Source: Paenibacillus allorhizosphaerae | Lineage (GTDB): Bacteria; Bacillota; Bacilli; Paenibacillales; NBRC-103111 | Assembly (NCBI RefSeq): GCF_910594985.1 | Contig: NZ_CAJVCE010000033.1 | Span: 1-57,158, forward strand | Direction: 5' to 3' | DNA: 57,158 bases | Shown here: piece by piece, positions 34,520 through 43,841 of the stretch | Layout: every line of letters begins with the position of its first letter | Position numbering within the stretch: the stretch's first letter is position 1 | Program-made: the position numbers and the translations under genes | The notes under the pieces: model-generated | The model's input: the letters and a program-made list of their open reading frames with translations, nothing else | What the model was told of the DNA's origin: nothing | Databases searched by the model: none

Positions 34520-34981
34520 ATGATGGTATCCAGCTTTTACCCTGTTGTTTTGACGGAACGCGTTGCGGAAAGCTCCGCATTTTACACCCGCTATTTTGGA
34601 TTTGAAGAAGTGTTCGCCGCCGACTGGTACGTGAGCTTGAGGTTATCGCAAGGCCGCGTCCCATTTGAACTCGCACTCCTGAACGCTTCCCACCCTACTA
34701 TACCTCAACCTTACCGCAAAACCGTGCAGGGCTTGATTCTTAACTTTGAAGTCGATGATGTCGACGCGGAGTACGAAAGGCTGATTGTTAAAGAGAAGCT
34801 GCCCTTGCAGCTTGATATCCGAAGCGAGGACTTTGGACAACGCCACTTCATTACGAGCGATCCGAACGGCGTACTGATCGATGTTATTACAATGATTCCT
34901 CCCACCGACGAACACAGCAGCCAGTATGTGGAGAACGTATGGGCTGATACGGATGCTGCAAAGAACGGTGGAACCTCATGA
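34520..34981 (+). CDS. VOC (glyoxalase/bleomycin-resistance) superfamily protein
   Basis: 153 residues with the paired beta-alpha-beta-beta-beta folds of the VOC superfamily: FYPVVLTERVAESSAFYTRYFGFEE first, VDDVDAEYERL and FITSDPNGVLIDVI later. AAAGGAG precedes it. The exact substrate is unknown. It is the first gene of a small operon with a TetR regulator, a common arrangement for a detoxification or resistance function. Confidence 0.85.
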   Translation: MMVSSFYPVVLTERVAESSAFYTRYFGFEEVFAADWYVSLRLSQGRVPFELALLNASHPTIPQPYRKTVQGLILNFEVDDVDAEYERLIVKEKLPLQLDIRSEDFGQRHFITSDPNGVLIDVITMIPPTDEHSSQYVENVWADTDAAKNGGTS

Positions 34982-35141
34982 TCCGGATTTTCTGCACTTG
35001 CTTTTGTCAAAGCCGTTATTGACAATGGGCTGGCTTCGTGATCATATGGAGCAAGAAGGGAATCCCCTCGCTTGGATTGTCCGGCATTCCTTATCGGGCG
35101 ATGAAGAAGCTTTAGCGCTCCTGGATCGACTTAAACGATAG
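34968..35141 (+). CDS. Small ORF between VOC and TetR genes
   Basis: 57 codons from a GTG that overlaps the end of the VOC gene by 14 bases (MEPHDPDFLHLLLSKPLLTM at the start, ALALLDRLKR at the end). It uses normal codons and fills the gap to the TetR gene. No family recognised. It could be non-coding. Confidence 0.4.
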   Translation: MEPHDPDFLHLLLSKPLLTMGWLRDHMEQEGNPLAWIVRHSLSGDEEALALLDRLKR

Positions 35142-35174
35142 GGAGCGGCGCAAAAGAAGAGGAGTATATGTGGG

Positions 35175-35759
35175 ATGAAACGAAACAAAGAGGAAACGAC
35201 CGAAACGGTACGCAAACTGATCGAGGTGGCCCGCGTTTATTTCACGCAGCACGGCTATGCGAATTCCGCTTTGGAGGATATTGCTCATGAGGCCGAATTG
35301 ACGCGCGGGGCGCTTTATCATCATTTTGGAAATAAAAAGGGACTTTTCCGGGTTGTGCTTGAATCGGTGCAAAAAGAAATCGCGGAACGCGTCATGACGG
35401 AAGCAGCCAACAGCGACGATGTATGGGAACAGCTGCAACTTGGCTGCCGGGCGTTCGTATCCGCCGCCGTCGAGCCCCGGAACAAGCGGGTTTTGCTTAT
35501 TGACGGTCCCGCCGTGCTGGGCTGGGACGCGTGGCGCAGGATGGACGAGCAAAATTCCATGCGCCTGCTGCGCGAACAGCTTCAAATGATGCAAGAGCAA
35601 GGATATTTCCGGCCGGTATCCATTGATGCCATGACACACTTCCTCTCAGGCGCCCTGAATGAATCGGCACTGTGGATTGCACAGCAGCAGGATGATACGC
35701 CGGCGTTAGAAGAGACGATGACGGTCATTACTCATTTGCTGAACGGGTTCAGGCAGTGA
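35175..35759 (+). CDS. TetR-family repressor
   Basis: 194 residues. N-terminal helix-turn-helix ~10-60 (ALEDIAHEAELTRGALYHHFGNKKGLF is the family core), then a helical ligand domain with two Trp-rich parts (LGWDAWRRM). Probably binds the perfect palindrome at 34455-34475 and so controls its own operon with the VOC protein. Ligand unknown. Confidence 0.92.
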   Translation: MKRNKEETTETVRKLIEVARVYFTQHGYANSALEDIAHEAELTRGALYHHFGNKKGLFRVVLESVQKEIAERVMTEAANSDDVWEQLQLGCRAFVSAAVEPRNKRVLLIDGPAVLGWDAWRRMDEQNSMRLLREQLQMMQEQGYFRPVSIDAMTHFLSGALNESALWIAQQQDDTPALEETMTVITHLLNGFRQ

Positions 35760-35909
35760 GGGGCGCAGATGACGACAGTTGTTTCGGCGGTAGACTACGA
35801 CCCGATTCCACTATCGATCAAGTCGTGAGTATCATTAGTCGCCGCCTCCGCCCCCTCCTGCGTAAAACGCAGCATTTTTGCAGGCCGAATAATGGTCGAG
35901 GCTGTGCTC

Positions 35910-36155
35910 CTATTGTTGTCTTACCGGGAAGCGAAGAATCGTTTTCAGCGAAGAAGGCTCCACTTTGCACGGGTCGGACAAATAAATTTCATGGTGCAGA
36001 CCGTGCTGTATGAGCCGATGCGCTTTCATAAATTCGTGAATTTTTGCAATCGTGACCGGCTCGGTGCTGTACGGCCCGATGTGCATTATTTGTACGCACT
36101 CGCCTTCCCGGATCGTTTCGAACGCCCGACCCAAGGCCGCGGATGATCGCTGCAT
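35910..36155 (-). pseudogene. C-terminal fragment of a GyrI-like domain protein
   Basis: 81 codons that match only the last third of GyrI-like small-molecule-binding proteins (~200 residues): ECVQIMHIGPYSTEPVTIAK, then HHEIYLSDPCKVEPSSLKTI. Everything before FETI is missing and the region upstream leads straight into the methyltransferase stop. Probably a deletion remnant. The 150 bases between it and the TetR stop hold nothing I recognise. Confidence 0.7.
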
Positions 36156-36177
36156 TATTTTTATACCGAAGCTCCGC

Positions 36178-36915
36178 TTACGGAAGCTTGGTCGCTGCGA
36201 TAATAAGAAACATGGGGCGACGCAATTCGTCCTGCATGCCAGGAACCGTGTCCAGCATATATTGCGGCGGTTGCGGTTCGGACAGTCTCGTTATCCCGAA
36301 GCCGGAATCGAGCAGCACATTGATATGGGTGGCGACGGTCCGATGGTATTTGACGACATCATTGTCCAGAAATCTGGCCTGCCGCGGGCCTTCGCTTTGG
36401 TAATCGTCGACAGGCCAGTGCAATCGCTCGCCTTGCGAGCCGTAAATCCAGTCCTGCGCTGCCAGCGCGGTGAAGATCGGATGTTCGACCGAGAATACGA
36501 AGGCACCGCCCGGTACGAGATAATGATGAATTTTCTGACAGACGGCATCGAAGCGTTCAATATAATGAAGCGTAAGCGAACTGATCACCACGTCGAATTG
36601 TTCGCCCGCGAAGTCGATGTCTTCAATCGCCATTTGGCGGTACTCTATCGCGGAATCGTCGGTGCTCGCCCTAGCGCGGGCGAGCATGTTCTCGGACAGG
36701 TCTACGCCGATTACCGAACGAGCCTGCCTTTCGCGCGCATATCGGCAGTGCCAGCCAAAGCCGCAGCCGAGATCGAGCACACGTTGATCACGCAGCTCGG
36801 GCAGCATCGCCCGGAAGGCGGGCCATTCTCCGGCCGCCTCCAATCCGCCGACCGACCTGGCCATCTGGCTGTAATTTGTGAAAAATACCGGATCGTCATA
36901 TTTGTTTTGTTTCAT
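36178..36915 (-). CDS. Class I SAM-dependent methyltransferase
   Basis: 245 residues. SAM-binding motif I VLDLGCGFGWHC, acidic loop VIGVDLSENML, motif DVVISSLTLHYI. The methyl acceptor is unknown. I start at ATG 36915, nine bases after GAGGAGG; the ATG at 36924 touches the ribosome site. Follows the HAD phosphatase gene by 15 bases, so both are probably in one transcript. Confidence 0.9.
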   Translation of the reverse strand: MKQNKYDDPVFFTNYSQMARSVGGLEAAGEWPAFRAMLPELRDQRVLDLGCGFGWHCRYARERQARSVIGVDLSENMLARARASTDDSAIEYRQMAIEDIDFAGEQFDVVISSLTLHYIERFDAVCQKIHHYLVPGGAFVFSVEHPIFTALAAQDWIYGSQGERLHWPVDDYQSEGPRQARFLDNDVVKYHRTVATHINVLLDSGFGITRLSEPQPPQYMLDTVPGMQDELRRPMFLIIAATKLP

Positions 36916-36930
36916 CAAGTTCATGCCTCC

Positions 36931-37599
36931 TCACGTCAACCTCGCTAACCGTTGTTCCATTTCTGCAATGAACGGAGCGGTACCCTTAAAATGCACGCCA
37001 TGCATGCCGATCGCTTGGGCAGCCCGTACATTCTCCTCCGTGTCATCAACAAACACGACCTCGTCAGGAGCGGCGGCAAGCCGGCGAAGCGTAATATCGT
37101 AAATGCGCGAATCCGGCTTCCGGAACCCTTCCTCTGCTGACGTTACTATACAATCATACAGTTTGGCAAGTCCGCGATGCTCTATTAGCATTCGGCCGAA
37201 GGACCATGTATTGGTTAAAGCGGATACGCGAAACTTTGTTCGGAGCCGGCCGACATATTCGACCAGTTTGGCGTCAACATCGTCGCAATAAAATGCACGG
37301 CAGATGATTTCGCGTATGAGCGCTTCGTCAACCTGCATTCGCTCGGCACAGCGGCTGTAATATTGTTCTGCCGTAATCACCCCGATGTTGGCCGCCTCAA
37401 TGTCCGGCCCGTGCCACAAAAGACGGTGAAAAATCTCCGGAGCAATCCCGAGCCGAGTCGCCCACTCCTCGAAATAATATCGTTCCGGCCACATAAAAAA
37501 CACGCCGCCCAGATCAAAAACAATGTCTCGGATTATCGAGTCAGGCAATGGTTGTTGCAGATTGTTCCGCTGCAGACGTTCAATACGATCTTCATGCAA
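36931..37599 (-). CDS. HAD-superfamily hydrolase (YihX type, IA)
   Basis: 222 residues. Motif I VFDLGGVFF near residue 28 gives the nucleophile Asp, motif II ALTNTW, motif III Lys in GFRKPDSRIY and motif IV VFVDDTEENV. Resembles YihX-type sugar-phosphate phosphatases. Substrate unknown. AGGAGGGG precedes the ATG. Confidence 0.88.
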   Translation of the reverse strand: MHEDRIERLQRNNLQQPLPDSIIRDIVFDLGGVFFMWPERYYFEEWATRLGIAPEIFHRLLWHGPDIEAANIGVITAEQYYSRCAERMQVDEALIREIICRAFYCDDVDAKLVEYVGRLRTKFRVSALTNTWSFGRMLIEHRGLAKLYDCIVTSAEEGFRKPDSRIYDITLRRLAAAPDEVVFVDDTEENVRAAQAIGMHGVHFKGTAPFIAEMEQRLARLT

Positions 37600-37756
37600 T
37601 CAATTTCCCCTCCTGTCATTACCCATGAGTCTTAACAAAAAGATCGTATGTTTATGCGTATTTTACCACTATTGATCTGATTCAGGTCTTCAAACTAACC
37701 ACAGCAACCGACCCGACTTACTCATATAGCCGTCACACGGTGTCCTGAGCGTCGCA

Positions 37757-37791
37757 CCCAAAAGCACTCCCATTACGGGAGTGCTTTTGGG
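37757..37791. terminator. Terminator after the MFS gene
   Basis: CCCAAAAGCACTCC and its complement form a near-perfect hairpin with A and T tracts, usable from either side. Confidence 0.8.
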
Positions 37792-37801
37792 CGAAGAAAT
37801 G

Positions 37802-38974
37802 TTATAGCTGATGAGCTTTTACCGCACGTTCATACCTTAGACGGTACAACACCAGTCCTGCAACAATGGCTAAGCCGACGCCCGCTGCTCCAAACCAAGT
37901 AATGGAGGAGAGAGCGATTCGTTCTACGGCCACCCCTCCGATAGCCGCGCCGGCAGCCATAGACAATTGCATCATGGATTGGTTGAGGCCAAGTATAACG
38001 CCCGAAGCTTCCGGCTCGATTGTCGTTAAATGATATTGCTGGGTCGGTCCGGACGACCATGCCGAGAACGACCACAACACGAGAACGGCCATCACGCCGA
38101 CAAAACTACTCGTCACAAAAGACAAAATAAGGAGCATCAAAATATGCAGCGCCATCCCACCGAATAACGTTCGGTGAATCCCCCATCGATCCGTGCTGTA
38201 GCCGCCAAACCTCGACCCGATCATACTGGCAATGCCGAACACGAGCAAAGTGCCGCTTAAATAGTTGTCACTGATACCCGAAACCGCCAGCAGATACGGA
38301 GACAAATAAGTATAAGCGATCGAGTACCCTCCAAGCCAAAAAAACGTAATCGACAAACCTAAAGCCACTTTAGGTTTCTTTAGCAAAGCAAGCTGCTGCT
38401 GCAGAGGAATAGGTTCATCCCCTTGGATCCGGGGAATTGTGAGGTTGATTACCATCATCGCGATCAAACCGACCAGGGCGATGCCGAGAAAGACCACTTG
38501 CCAGCCGAAGGCGTCCGCCGTCATTCTTCCAAGCGGAACGCCGATGATTAAAGAAGCCGTAAATCCCATAATCACCGTCGCGATCGAACTTGCTTGCTTG
38601 CCTTCCGGAGCGATTTTTGCCGCGATATTGAGTGCCGTGACAACTACGATTCCTGCGCCAAACGCCATAAAGATACGAGCGATTACGAACAACCCGTACC
38701 CGGGTAACACATAAGCCAAAATATTAGAGATGACAAACAAACCAAGCGCGGCGAGCATTAATTTGCGTCTCTCCCAACCTGCCGTTAAAGCCATAAGGAT
38801 CGGCGTGAAAATGGCATACACAAACGAAAATATCGTAATCAATTGACCTGCCTTAGCAATGGAAACGCCAAACGAAGTAGAAATTTGATCCAAGATGCCG
38901 GACACAATATACTCGGACGTTCCCACCAGGAAGCTTATAATGGCCAAAATGTAAACTCTCCAGTTGACAGACAT
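37802..38974 (-). CDS. MFS transporter (drug/sugar efflux type)
   Basis: 390 residues, twelve helices, with the AraJ/YdhP-type N-terminus (FLVGTSEYIVSGILDQIS) and the motif A region near VYAIFTPILMALTAGWERRK. A probable effluxer; substrate unknown. It lies 150 bases after an ArsR-type regulator and is probably its target. Confidence 0.87.
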   Translation of the reverse strand: MSVNWRVYILAIISFLVGTSEYIVSGILDQISTSFGVSIAKAGQLITIFSFVYAIFTPILMALTAGWERRKLMLAALGLFVISNILAYVLPGYGLFVIARIFMAFGAGIVVVTALNIAAKIAPEGKQASSIATVIMGFTASLIIGVPLGRMTADAFGWQVVFLGIALVGLIAMMVINLTIPRIQGDEPIPLQQQLALLKKPKVALGLSITFFWLGGYSIAYTYLSPYLLAVSGISDNYLSGTLLVFGIASMIGSRFGGYSTDRWGIHRTLFGGMALHILMLLILSFVTSSFVGVMAVLVLWSFSAWSSGPTQQYHLTTIEPEASGVILGLNQSMMQLSMAAGAAIGGVAVERIALSSITWFGAAGVGLAIVAGLVLYRLRYERAVKAHQL

Positions 38975-39014
38975 GAATCTCTTCAGCTCCTATCTCTTGT
39001 CTTATATTAATATA

Positions 39015-39072
39015 AATCGCGAAATGTCGATATGTTATGCATAAAAAATAAACATATCACGAATTATCGAAT
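39015..39072. promoter_or_regulatory. MFS promoter region with CGATAT motif shared with arsR promoter
   Basis: CGATATG (39028) and CATATCACG (39055) face each other here, and ATATCG-n8-CGATAT lies at 39438-39457 in front of the ArsR gene. These may be sites for that regulator. The evidence is pattern similarity only. Confidence 0.35.
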
Positions 39073-39124
39073 TGTTTGCACAAAATTGAAACCGACTTCT
39101 CGGAACAAGAAATCAGCTTAATTT

Positions 39125-39436
39125 TCACATTTCGCTCTTCATGAACTCCGCCAATTGACCAATCGCTTCCTCGTCTCTTTGGTAATACGTGAATTTGCCG
39201 ATCCGCTTTGTTGTAATAAGTCCTGCCCGCTGTAGCATGGAAAGATACTGCGAAGCAGTCGACTGAGTCATGTTTAGTTTACCGGTGATTTGGCTTACGC
39301 ATACCCCGACTTCGTTCATATCAATCCCTTCATGGGGCGTAAAATGGAGGTAAGGCTCTTTTAACCACTGCAAAATTTGAATCCTCGACTCATTGGACAA
39401 CGCTTTAAATACATCGATTGGTTTCATACATTTCAT
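39125..39436 (-). CDS. ArsR-family regulator
   Basis: 103 residues, a full winged helix: VFKALSNESRIQILQWL, then VSQITGKLNMTQSTASQYLS and a wing at TKRIGKFTYYQRDE. No metal-binding CxC motif in the recognition helix, so it is probably not a metal sensor of the SmtB type. It precedes the MFS gene in the same direction and likely represses it. Confidence 0.88.
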   Translation of the reverse strand: MKCMKPIDVFKALSNESRIQILQWLKEPYLHFTPHEGIDMNEVGVCVSQITGKLNMTQSTASQYLSMLQRAGLITTKRIGKFTYYQRDEEAIGQLAEFMKSEM

Positions 39437-39458
39437 TATATCGACCTTTTCCGATATG

Positions 39459-40298
39459 TCAATTCTTTATGAAATAATCCTTTATTTTTTGCTCTGTATC
39501 CGTCTCCGCTATAGGCGTATACACGCAGCAGTGAATTTCTTCATTGCCATTAATGTGAGCAAACGAATTTAAGGAAAAAGATAAAAGCCCTGCTTGCGGA
39601 TGATCCAGAATGAATGGTTTCGTTTTCTTTAGCTGAACCTCATGTCTTTGCCAATACGCCGCAAATTGTTGGCTTTCCTGACAAAGCCTCCCTGCGAATT
39701 CCTCATACCAAGGATCTTCAGTACGCTGATCATAATAGGCCCGGAATACCGCTGCCGAATATTCGGCAAATTCCTCCCAATTGACCAGTTGCTTACGCAG
39801 AAACGGATCCATAAATATGGACCACGTCATCGTCTGTCCTTGCTCGGATAGATGATCAAAATCCATAATACATTGCGTCGCCAGCTTGTTCCAAGCTAAT
39901 ACTTCCGTACGGCTATTCGCGATAATCGCCGGATACATCAACTGTTCAATAATGCTTTTAAGCCCCGGGGTAATCTCATCGGCATACTTTAACGAGGGGG
40001 CAAGCTCGCCGTAACCGGCCAGACGGAGCAAATGAATTCGTTCGTCGGAGGATAATTGCAATGCTCGGCCGATACTCTCAATAACTTCCTTGGAGGCCGT
40101 TACTTCTCTTCCCTGCTCCAGCCAAGTGTACCACGTCGTGCTGACGCCCGCCAATTCTGCTACTTCTTCCCGCCGCAGCCCTGATGTTCTTCTCCTTCCA
40201 TAGCTACCTGTAATTCCTGCTTTTATGGGCTCAAGTTGTGTTCTGCGCGCCTTCAAAAATTCGCCTAGCGGGTTTGCTTTTTGGGGCATTGTCCGCAT
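39459..40298 (-). CDS. XRE-family regulator with MmyB-like ligand domain
   Basis: 279 residues. Residues ~8-80 are an XRE helix-turn-helix (SGLRREEVAELAGVSTTWYTWLEQGR), and ~105-270 the MmyB-like ligand domain (YPAIIANSRTEVLAWN; DHPQAGLLSFSLNSF). Relatives in actinomycetes bind fatty acids and control neighbouring dehydrogenases. The gene at 40457 is an HTH-less paralogue of the ligand domain. Confidence 0.88.
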   Translation of the reverse strand: MRTMPQKANPLGEFLKARRTQLEPIKAGITGSYGRRRTSGLRREEVAELAGVSTTWYTWLEQGREVTASKEVIESIGRALQLSSDERIHLLRLAGYGELAPSLKYADEITPGLKSIIEQLMYPAIIANSRTEVLAWNKLATQCIMDFDHLSEQGQTMTWSIFMDPFLRKQLVNWEEFAEYSAAVFRAYYDQRTEDPWYEEFAGRLCQESQQFAAYWQRHEVQLKKTKPFILDHPQAGLLSFSLNSFAHINGNEEIHCCVYTPIAETDTEQKIKDYFIKN

Positions 40299-40344
40299 AA
40301 GAACCTCTCTTTATGTGATTGACATTGTGTTTCATATGATAACA

Positions 40345-40371
40345 GAAAAACCCGCCGAATTGCGGATTTTC
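40345..40371 (-). terminator. Terminator after MmyB-like gene
   Basis: AAATCCGC/GGCGGGTTT hairpin ending in TTTTTC on the minus strand. Confidence 0.7.
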
Positions 40372-40456
40372 TCTATACACTATTTTACCGGATCCGGGAA
40401 ATATTTCAAATGTTCGGTTGGATTCAAGTGAAGATACGTCCTCCCCCCGTCATCCA

Positions 40457-40981
40457 TTATGTTAGAATCGCATCTGTTTTTGGCGAAGGAAGGAACACCC
40501 AGCAGCACAATTGATTATCACCGTTTATTCGAGTAAAAGGCATTATTTGAAACGATGACCTTCCCAGACAAGGATGATCTATAAAAAATGGCTGCAATCC
40601 TTTTACACGAACATCCGACCGATTCCATAATTTCAGAAATAAAGAACTCTCTCTGCACATCCGCTGCATAAAGGCCGTATACCAGAAATCAGCGTCGTGT
40701 TGACAAGCGAATGCGCGAAACTGCTGTACAACGTATGCGGCAAATTCATTTCTGTTGATCACGCGCTCACGGATAACGGAATCTTTCAAAACCAGACCCA
40801 TCATGATCCGATCTGGAAGCATTGCAAAATCAACGATGATCGCCGCCGCTGCACCGTTCCATGCGATCACTTCCGTCCGATGATTCATAATGATCGCAGG
40901 ATGCCGAAAGAGGTCGACCATCTGTTGAATCGCTGGAATTCTGATCTGCTTCGTATCTGAAAATATCAATAAATTCCTCAT
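40457..40981 (-). CDS. MmyB-like ligand-binding domain protein lacking the HTH
   Basis: 174 residues aligning with residues ~85-279 of the XRE regulator next door (HPAIIMNHRTEVIAWN; DHPCLGRSSFQIMPFTRING). The DNA-binding part is absent. ATG 40981 overlaps the stop of the quinone oxidoreductase gene (TGATG), so it would be translated by coupling. Either a 5'-truncated pseudogene, or a free sensor domain. The open frame is intact for its full length. Confidence 0.65.
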   Translation of the reverse strand: MRNLLIFSDTKQIRIPAIQQMVDLFRHPAIIMNHRTEVIAWNGAAAAIIVDFAMLPDRIMMGLVLKDSVIRERVINRNEFAAYVVQQFRAFACQHDADFWYTAFMQRMCRESSLFLKLWNRSDVRVKGLQPFFIDHPCLGRSSFQIMPFTRINGDNQLCCWVFLPSPKTDAILT

Positions 40982-41973
40982 CAGATCCTGCAATCAAGAA
41001 CTAATTTGCCGACCGTTTTTCTTCCTTCTAATTGCACATGCGTTTCCGCTGCTTTTTCCAGAGGATAAATACCGAATACTTCGGTGCAAATCTCTCTGCT
41101 TGCCAACAACCGAAGCGCTTCTTTCGCCGCTTGTCGTACTTCTTTCGGGTGGGATAAGGCATACCCGCCGATCGAGAAACCGACTACCGCTTTATTGCTT
41201 ACCCATAGTTCATTAGACGAATGCAGCACATCCTCCCCGCTGGTTTCCCCCAATGCGACAATTTGCCCCAGCGGACGAAGTAGATCCATGCTTTGTTTTC
41301 TAGTATGCCCTCCCACCGTATCAAACACGATATGAACTCCTTTTTGTTCCGTTGCCTGTCGTGTTCTTTCCATAAACTCCGAGCGAACGAACAGCTCATC
41401 ATAACCAAGCGATTCCGCTAGTGCTGTTTTCTCCACCGTTCCTACCGTTCCCAGCACTTTACTTGCTCCAAACCTTTTCGCTATTTGACCGATAAAGCTG
41501 CCTAATCCTCCTGCTGCGCCATGAACGAGTATGTGATCCCCCTCCTTCATATTGCTGATTTGTCTCACTGCCATATAAGCCGTGGTCAGATTCACTATAG
41601 CCGCGGCGGCGGTAGCCAAATCCAATTCGGCTCCAAGTTCATCTAATGGAACGGTCAAATCGGCTTTGATATTTGCCATCGTGCTATAACCTCCAAGGTC
41701 CAACAAGGTTAAGGCCGCTACAGGTTGACCAATATAAAATCCTTCCACGCCGTCTCCAATCGCTCGGACATATCCCGCCACTTCGAGGCCTGGCGTTGCC
41801 GGGAAAGGAAAAATACCGCCGAATGACCCTTTACGCAGCAGCACATCCACATAGCCTACACCAGCATGAGCCACGTCAATGGTCAATTGTCCACGACCGG
41901 GTATTAAATCCGGAAGTTCCTTTAATAGCAATTGCTCCGTTCCGCCTGCTTGTTCAATCACGATTGCTTTCAT
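40981..41973 (-). CDS. Zinc-type alcohol dehydrogenase/quinone oxidoreductase
   Basis: 330 residues of the MDR superfamily. GroES-like N-terminal domain (PGLEVAGYVRAIGDGVEGF), NADPH-binding Rossmann part with HGAAGGLGSFIGQIAKRFGA. The catalytic zinc cysteines are missing, as in QOR-type enzymes that reduce quinones with NADPH. AGGAGG precedes the ATG. It overlaps the MmyB-like gene by one base. Confidence 0.9.
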   Translation of the reverse strand: MKAIVIEQAGGTEQLLLKELPDLIPGRGQLTIDVAHAGVGYVDVLLRKGSFGGIFPFPATPGLEVAGYVRAIGDGVEGFYIGQPVAALTLLDLGGYSTMANIKADLTVPLDELGAELDLATAAAAIVNLTTAYMAVRQISNMKEGDHILVHGAAGGLGSFIGQIAKRFGASKVLGTVGTVEKTALAESLGYDELFVRSEFMERTRQATEQKGVHIVFDTVGGHTRKQSMDLLRPLGQIVALGETSGEDVLHSSNELWVSNKAVVGFSIGGYALSHPKEVRQAAKEALRLLASREICTEVFGIYPLEKAAETHVQLEGRKTVGKLVLDCRI

Positions 41974-42137
41974 TTATTTTGCCTCCTTGATATATCGTTT
42001 ATCTGCTTGCTACTAGTTCATTGTATCGAGCGAATATGGAGGCAAACAGTTTTCGATTATCCTAGTATAAAAACTAACCCTTATAATTAAGCGAAGCCGT
42101 TCGGAAATAAGTTTTAGACTATACGATTCTAACAAGC

Positions 42138-42184
42138 AAAAACCCAGCCAAACACAAAAATAAAGTGTTAGACTGGGTTTCGTT
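42138..42184 (-). terminator. Terminator after MarR gene
   Basis: AAACCCAG...CTGGGTTT with an inner AACAC/GTGTT pairing, ending on the minus strand in TTTTTGC. Confidence 0.75.
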
Positions 42185-42207
42185 TATTAAGCTATTGTAC
42201 CCGTTTC

Positions 42208-42705
42208 TCATTTCTCATCATTTTCATCCACAAAGAAACTCCGGATATATAATTCCTGTTGTTTGAGCATATAATCCGAAGCTTTTCTCATCATCTCGGC
42301 AAAGAGCAGGCTTTCTTCCTCCCCTAGATGTTTAACGAGACCAACGAACATATGGAGGCGGGCCTCATTAATGCGTTGTATATACTTTTTACCTTTATCC
42401 GAAAGCCGGATTCTCACAACGCGCCGGTCTGCAGGATCGGCATGACGCTCGACAAATTCCTGTGCTTCCAGACTGTTGATATGCTGCGTTACCGTTGGCG
42501 ATGTGACATTCAGTTTTCCGCTTATTTCCGAAACCATCAATCCCGGACTGTCATCCTTGACATTTATACTGATGAAATAGAGAACCATGATCTCGCCTGG
42601 CTTTTGATTGTATACCGCGCGATTCTGCATCATATTTCCGCCAACCTGCGATTGGAAGTACGATTCCATTAACTGCTTTGCGATAATTTTCTGTTCATCC
42701 GACAA
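42208..42705 (-). CDS. MarR-family regulator
   Basis: 165 residues, TTG start with GGGGAG ahead. MarR winged helix: LMVSEISGKLNVTSPTVTQH, then VERHADPADRRVVRIRLSDKGK. It follows the TIM-barrel gene by 82 bases on the same strand and may control it through the repeats at 43842-43886. Confidence 0.9.
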   Translation of the reverse strand: MSDEQKIIAKQLMESYFQSQVGGNMMQNRAVYNQKPGEIMVLYFISINVKDDSPGLMVSEISGKLNVTSPTVTQHINSLEAQEFVERHADPADRRVVRIRLSDKGKKYIQRINEARLHMFVGLVKHLGEEESLLFAEMMRKASDYMLKQQELYIRSFFVDENDEK

Positions 42706-42787
42706 TCCAGCTCACTCCCCCGAATACGAATACATTGGAATCTACATAACTTTGTAGATCGGTTCCTGATGCAATGGCGCTATTGTC

Positions 42788-43810
42788 CTAAGATTCCATT
42801 ACGGCTGCATATCGCGCTGCGATGGTGTAAAATACCTCCTTGGGTTCCCAAGGCATGTCGGGGTAAGCCGCGCCATGGCTTTCTTGCAGCACCCGCACGA
42901 TCCCGTAAGACGCTCGATCAAAATCGTGATCGAGGTCTTTGTCGTACGGCAAGTTATGGCAAGCAAAGGTGCACCAGAATGCTGTATCGACTCCAGCTTC
43001 TTCGAAAACGTCGACGCTATCGTTGAAGTATTGGCTCTGTTCGGACTCATCGCGCTCGTAGCTGCCTGTCAGTCGAACGGCGCGCGCACCGTCCCACTCG
43101 ACGATGAACATTCCGCGAGCGCCCAGATCGAATGCCCCCTTGAAGGTCGTGCATCCGAACTCGGAGATCACCAGAGGCTTATTTGAATTGGCCAGCTTCT
43201 TGATTGAATCAGCGTAGAGATGAGCAACCTCAGCAGAGTTGTAGGCGTCGACGGCGATGTAGTCGAAAGGTTCCCAGTTCACAGGTTCGGTAGGCAGGGC
43301 CGCGTACGTGACACGCCCCCCGAAACGGGCTCGCACGACGTCTACAGCACGTGCCAGGAAACTGTTGAGCAGAGTCGGTAGTTTCGCGAATGCAGCACGG
43401 CTAACCGTCGGTTCGGACAATGTCGCGAGGCGCTCCTGGAGAGTCTCGCCGGGCAAGAAGCCACGGGTGAAGAGCATGTGTTCGGCACCCGTTACCATGA
43501 CCACCTCCACCCCAGTAACCCGTATGCGTTCGGCGCGATCGGCACAGTCCGCGAGGAAGGCAAGCAACTCTTCTTGGCCAAGATCGTTTGTGAACGGTGA
43601 AAACCATACCTCGAGGCCCGCTGCTGCCGCTGCTTGTGCAGCGATCTCCAGGCGATCGGGCTCCCCGCCTGTCACTCGTACGGCAGTGCAATGCAGGTCG
43701 CGCCGTATAATTTCCATCTCCCTGTACACTCTTGCTGCATCGAAGTTGGGGTGTGTGCTGGTTCCTTCACTTAGAAATCCCGTGTCATAGGTCACTCCAC
43801 GCATGCGCAT
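42788..43810 (-). CDS. TIM-barrel protein of the so-called abortive-infection (glycosidase-like) family
   Basis: 340 residues with no signal peptide. It reads like a GH-A-type barrel: MRMRGVTYDTGF, VTYAALPTEPVNWEPFDYIA, a candidate catalytic Glu in LVISEFGCTTF, and AFWCTFACH near the end. Homologues I recall are mainly from actinobacteria and are labelled abortive infection protein, a label with little support. Base composition is clearly more GC-rich than the flanking genes. Probably acquired laterally. A good promoter and two operator-like repeats precede it. Confidence 0.6.
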   Translation of the reverse strand: MRMRGVTYDTGFLSEGTSTHPNFDAARVYREMEIIRRDLHCTAVRVTGGEPDRLEIAAQAAAAAGLEVWFSPFTNDLGQEELLAFLADCADRAERIRVTGVEVVMVTGAEHMLFTRGFLPGETLQERLATLSEPTVSRAAFAKLPTLLNSFLARAVDVVRARFGGRVTYAALPTEPVNWEPFDYIAVDAYNSAEVAHLYADSIKKLANSNKPLVISEFGCTTFKGAFDLGARGMFIVEWDGARAVRLTGSYERDESEQSQYFNDSVDVFEEAGVDTAFWCTFACHNLPYDKDLDHDFDRASYGIVRVLQESHGAAYPDMPWEPKEVFYTIAARYAAVMES

Positions 43811-43841
43811 AATGAACTAACTCCTTTCGCATTCAAAATAC

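Noticed and set aside
36052..36948. 298-codon open frame on the plus strand
   Set aside because: Antisense to the methyltransferase gene, which has clear SAM motifs and a ribosome site. The open frame is a by-product of codon use.
42788..43810. Phage-defence role from the name abortive infection protein
   Set aside because: No toxin, nuclease or Abi motif is seen, and no other defence gene is near. The sequence looks like a TIM barrel.
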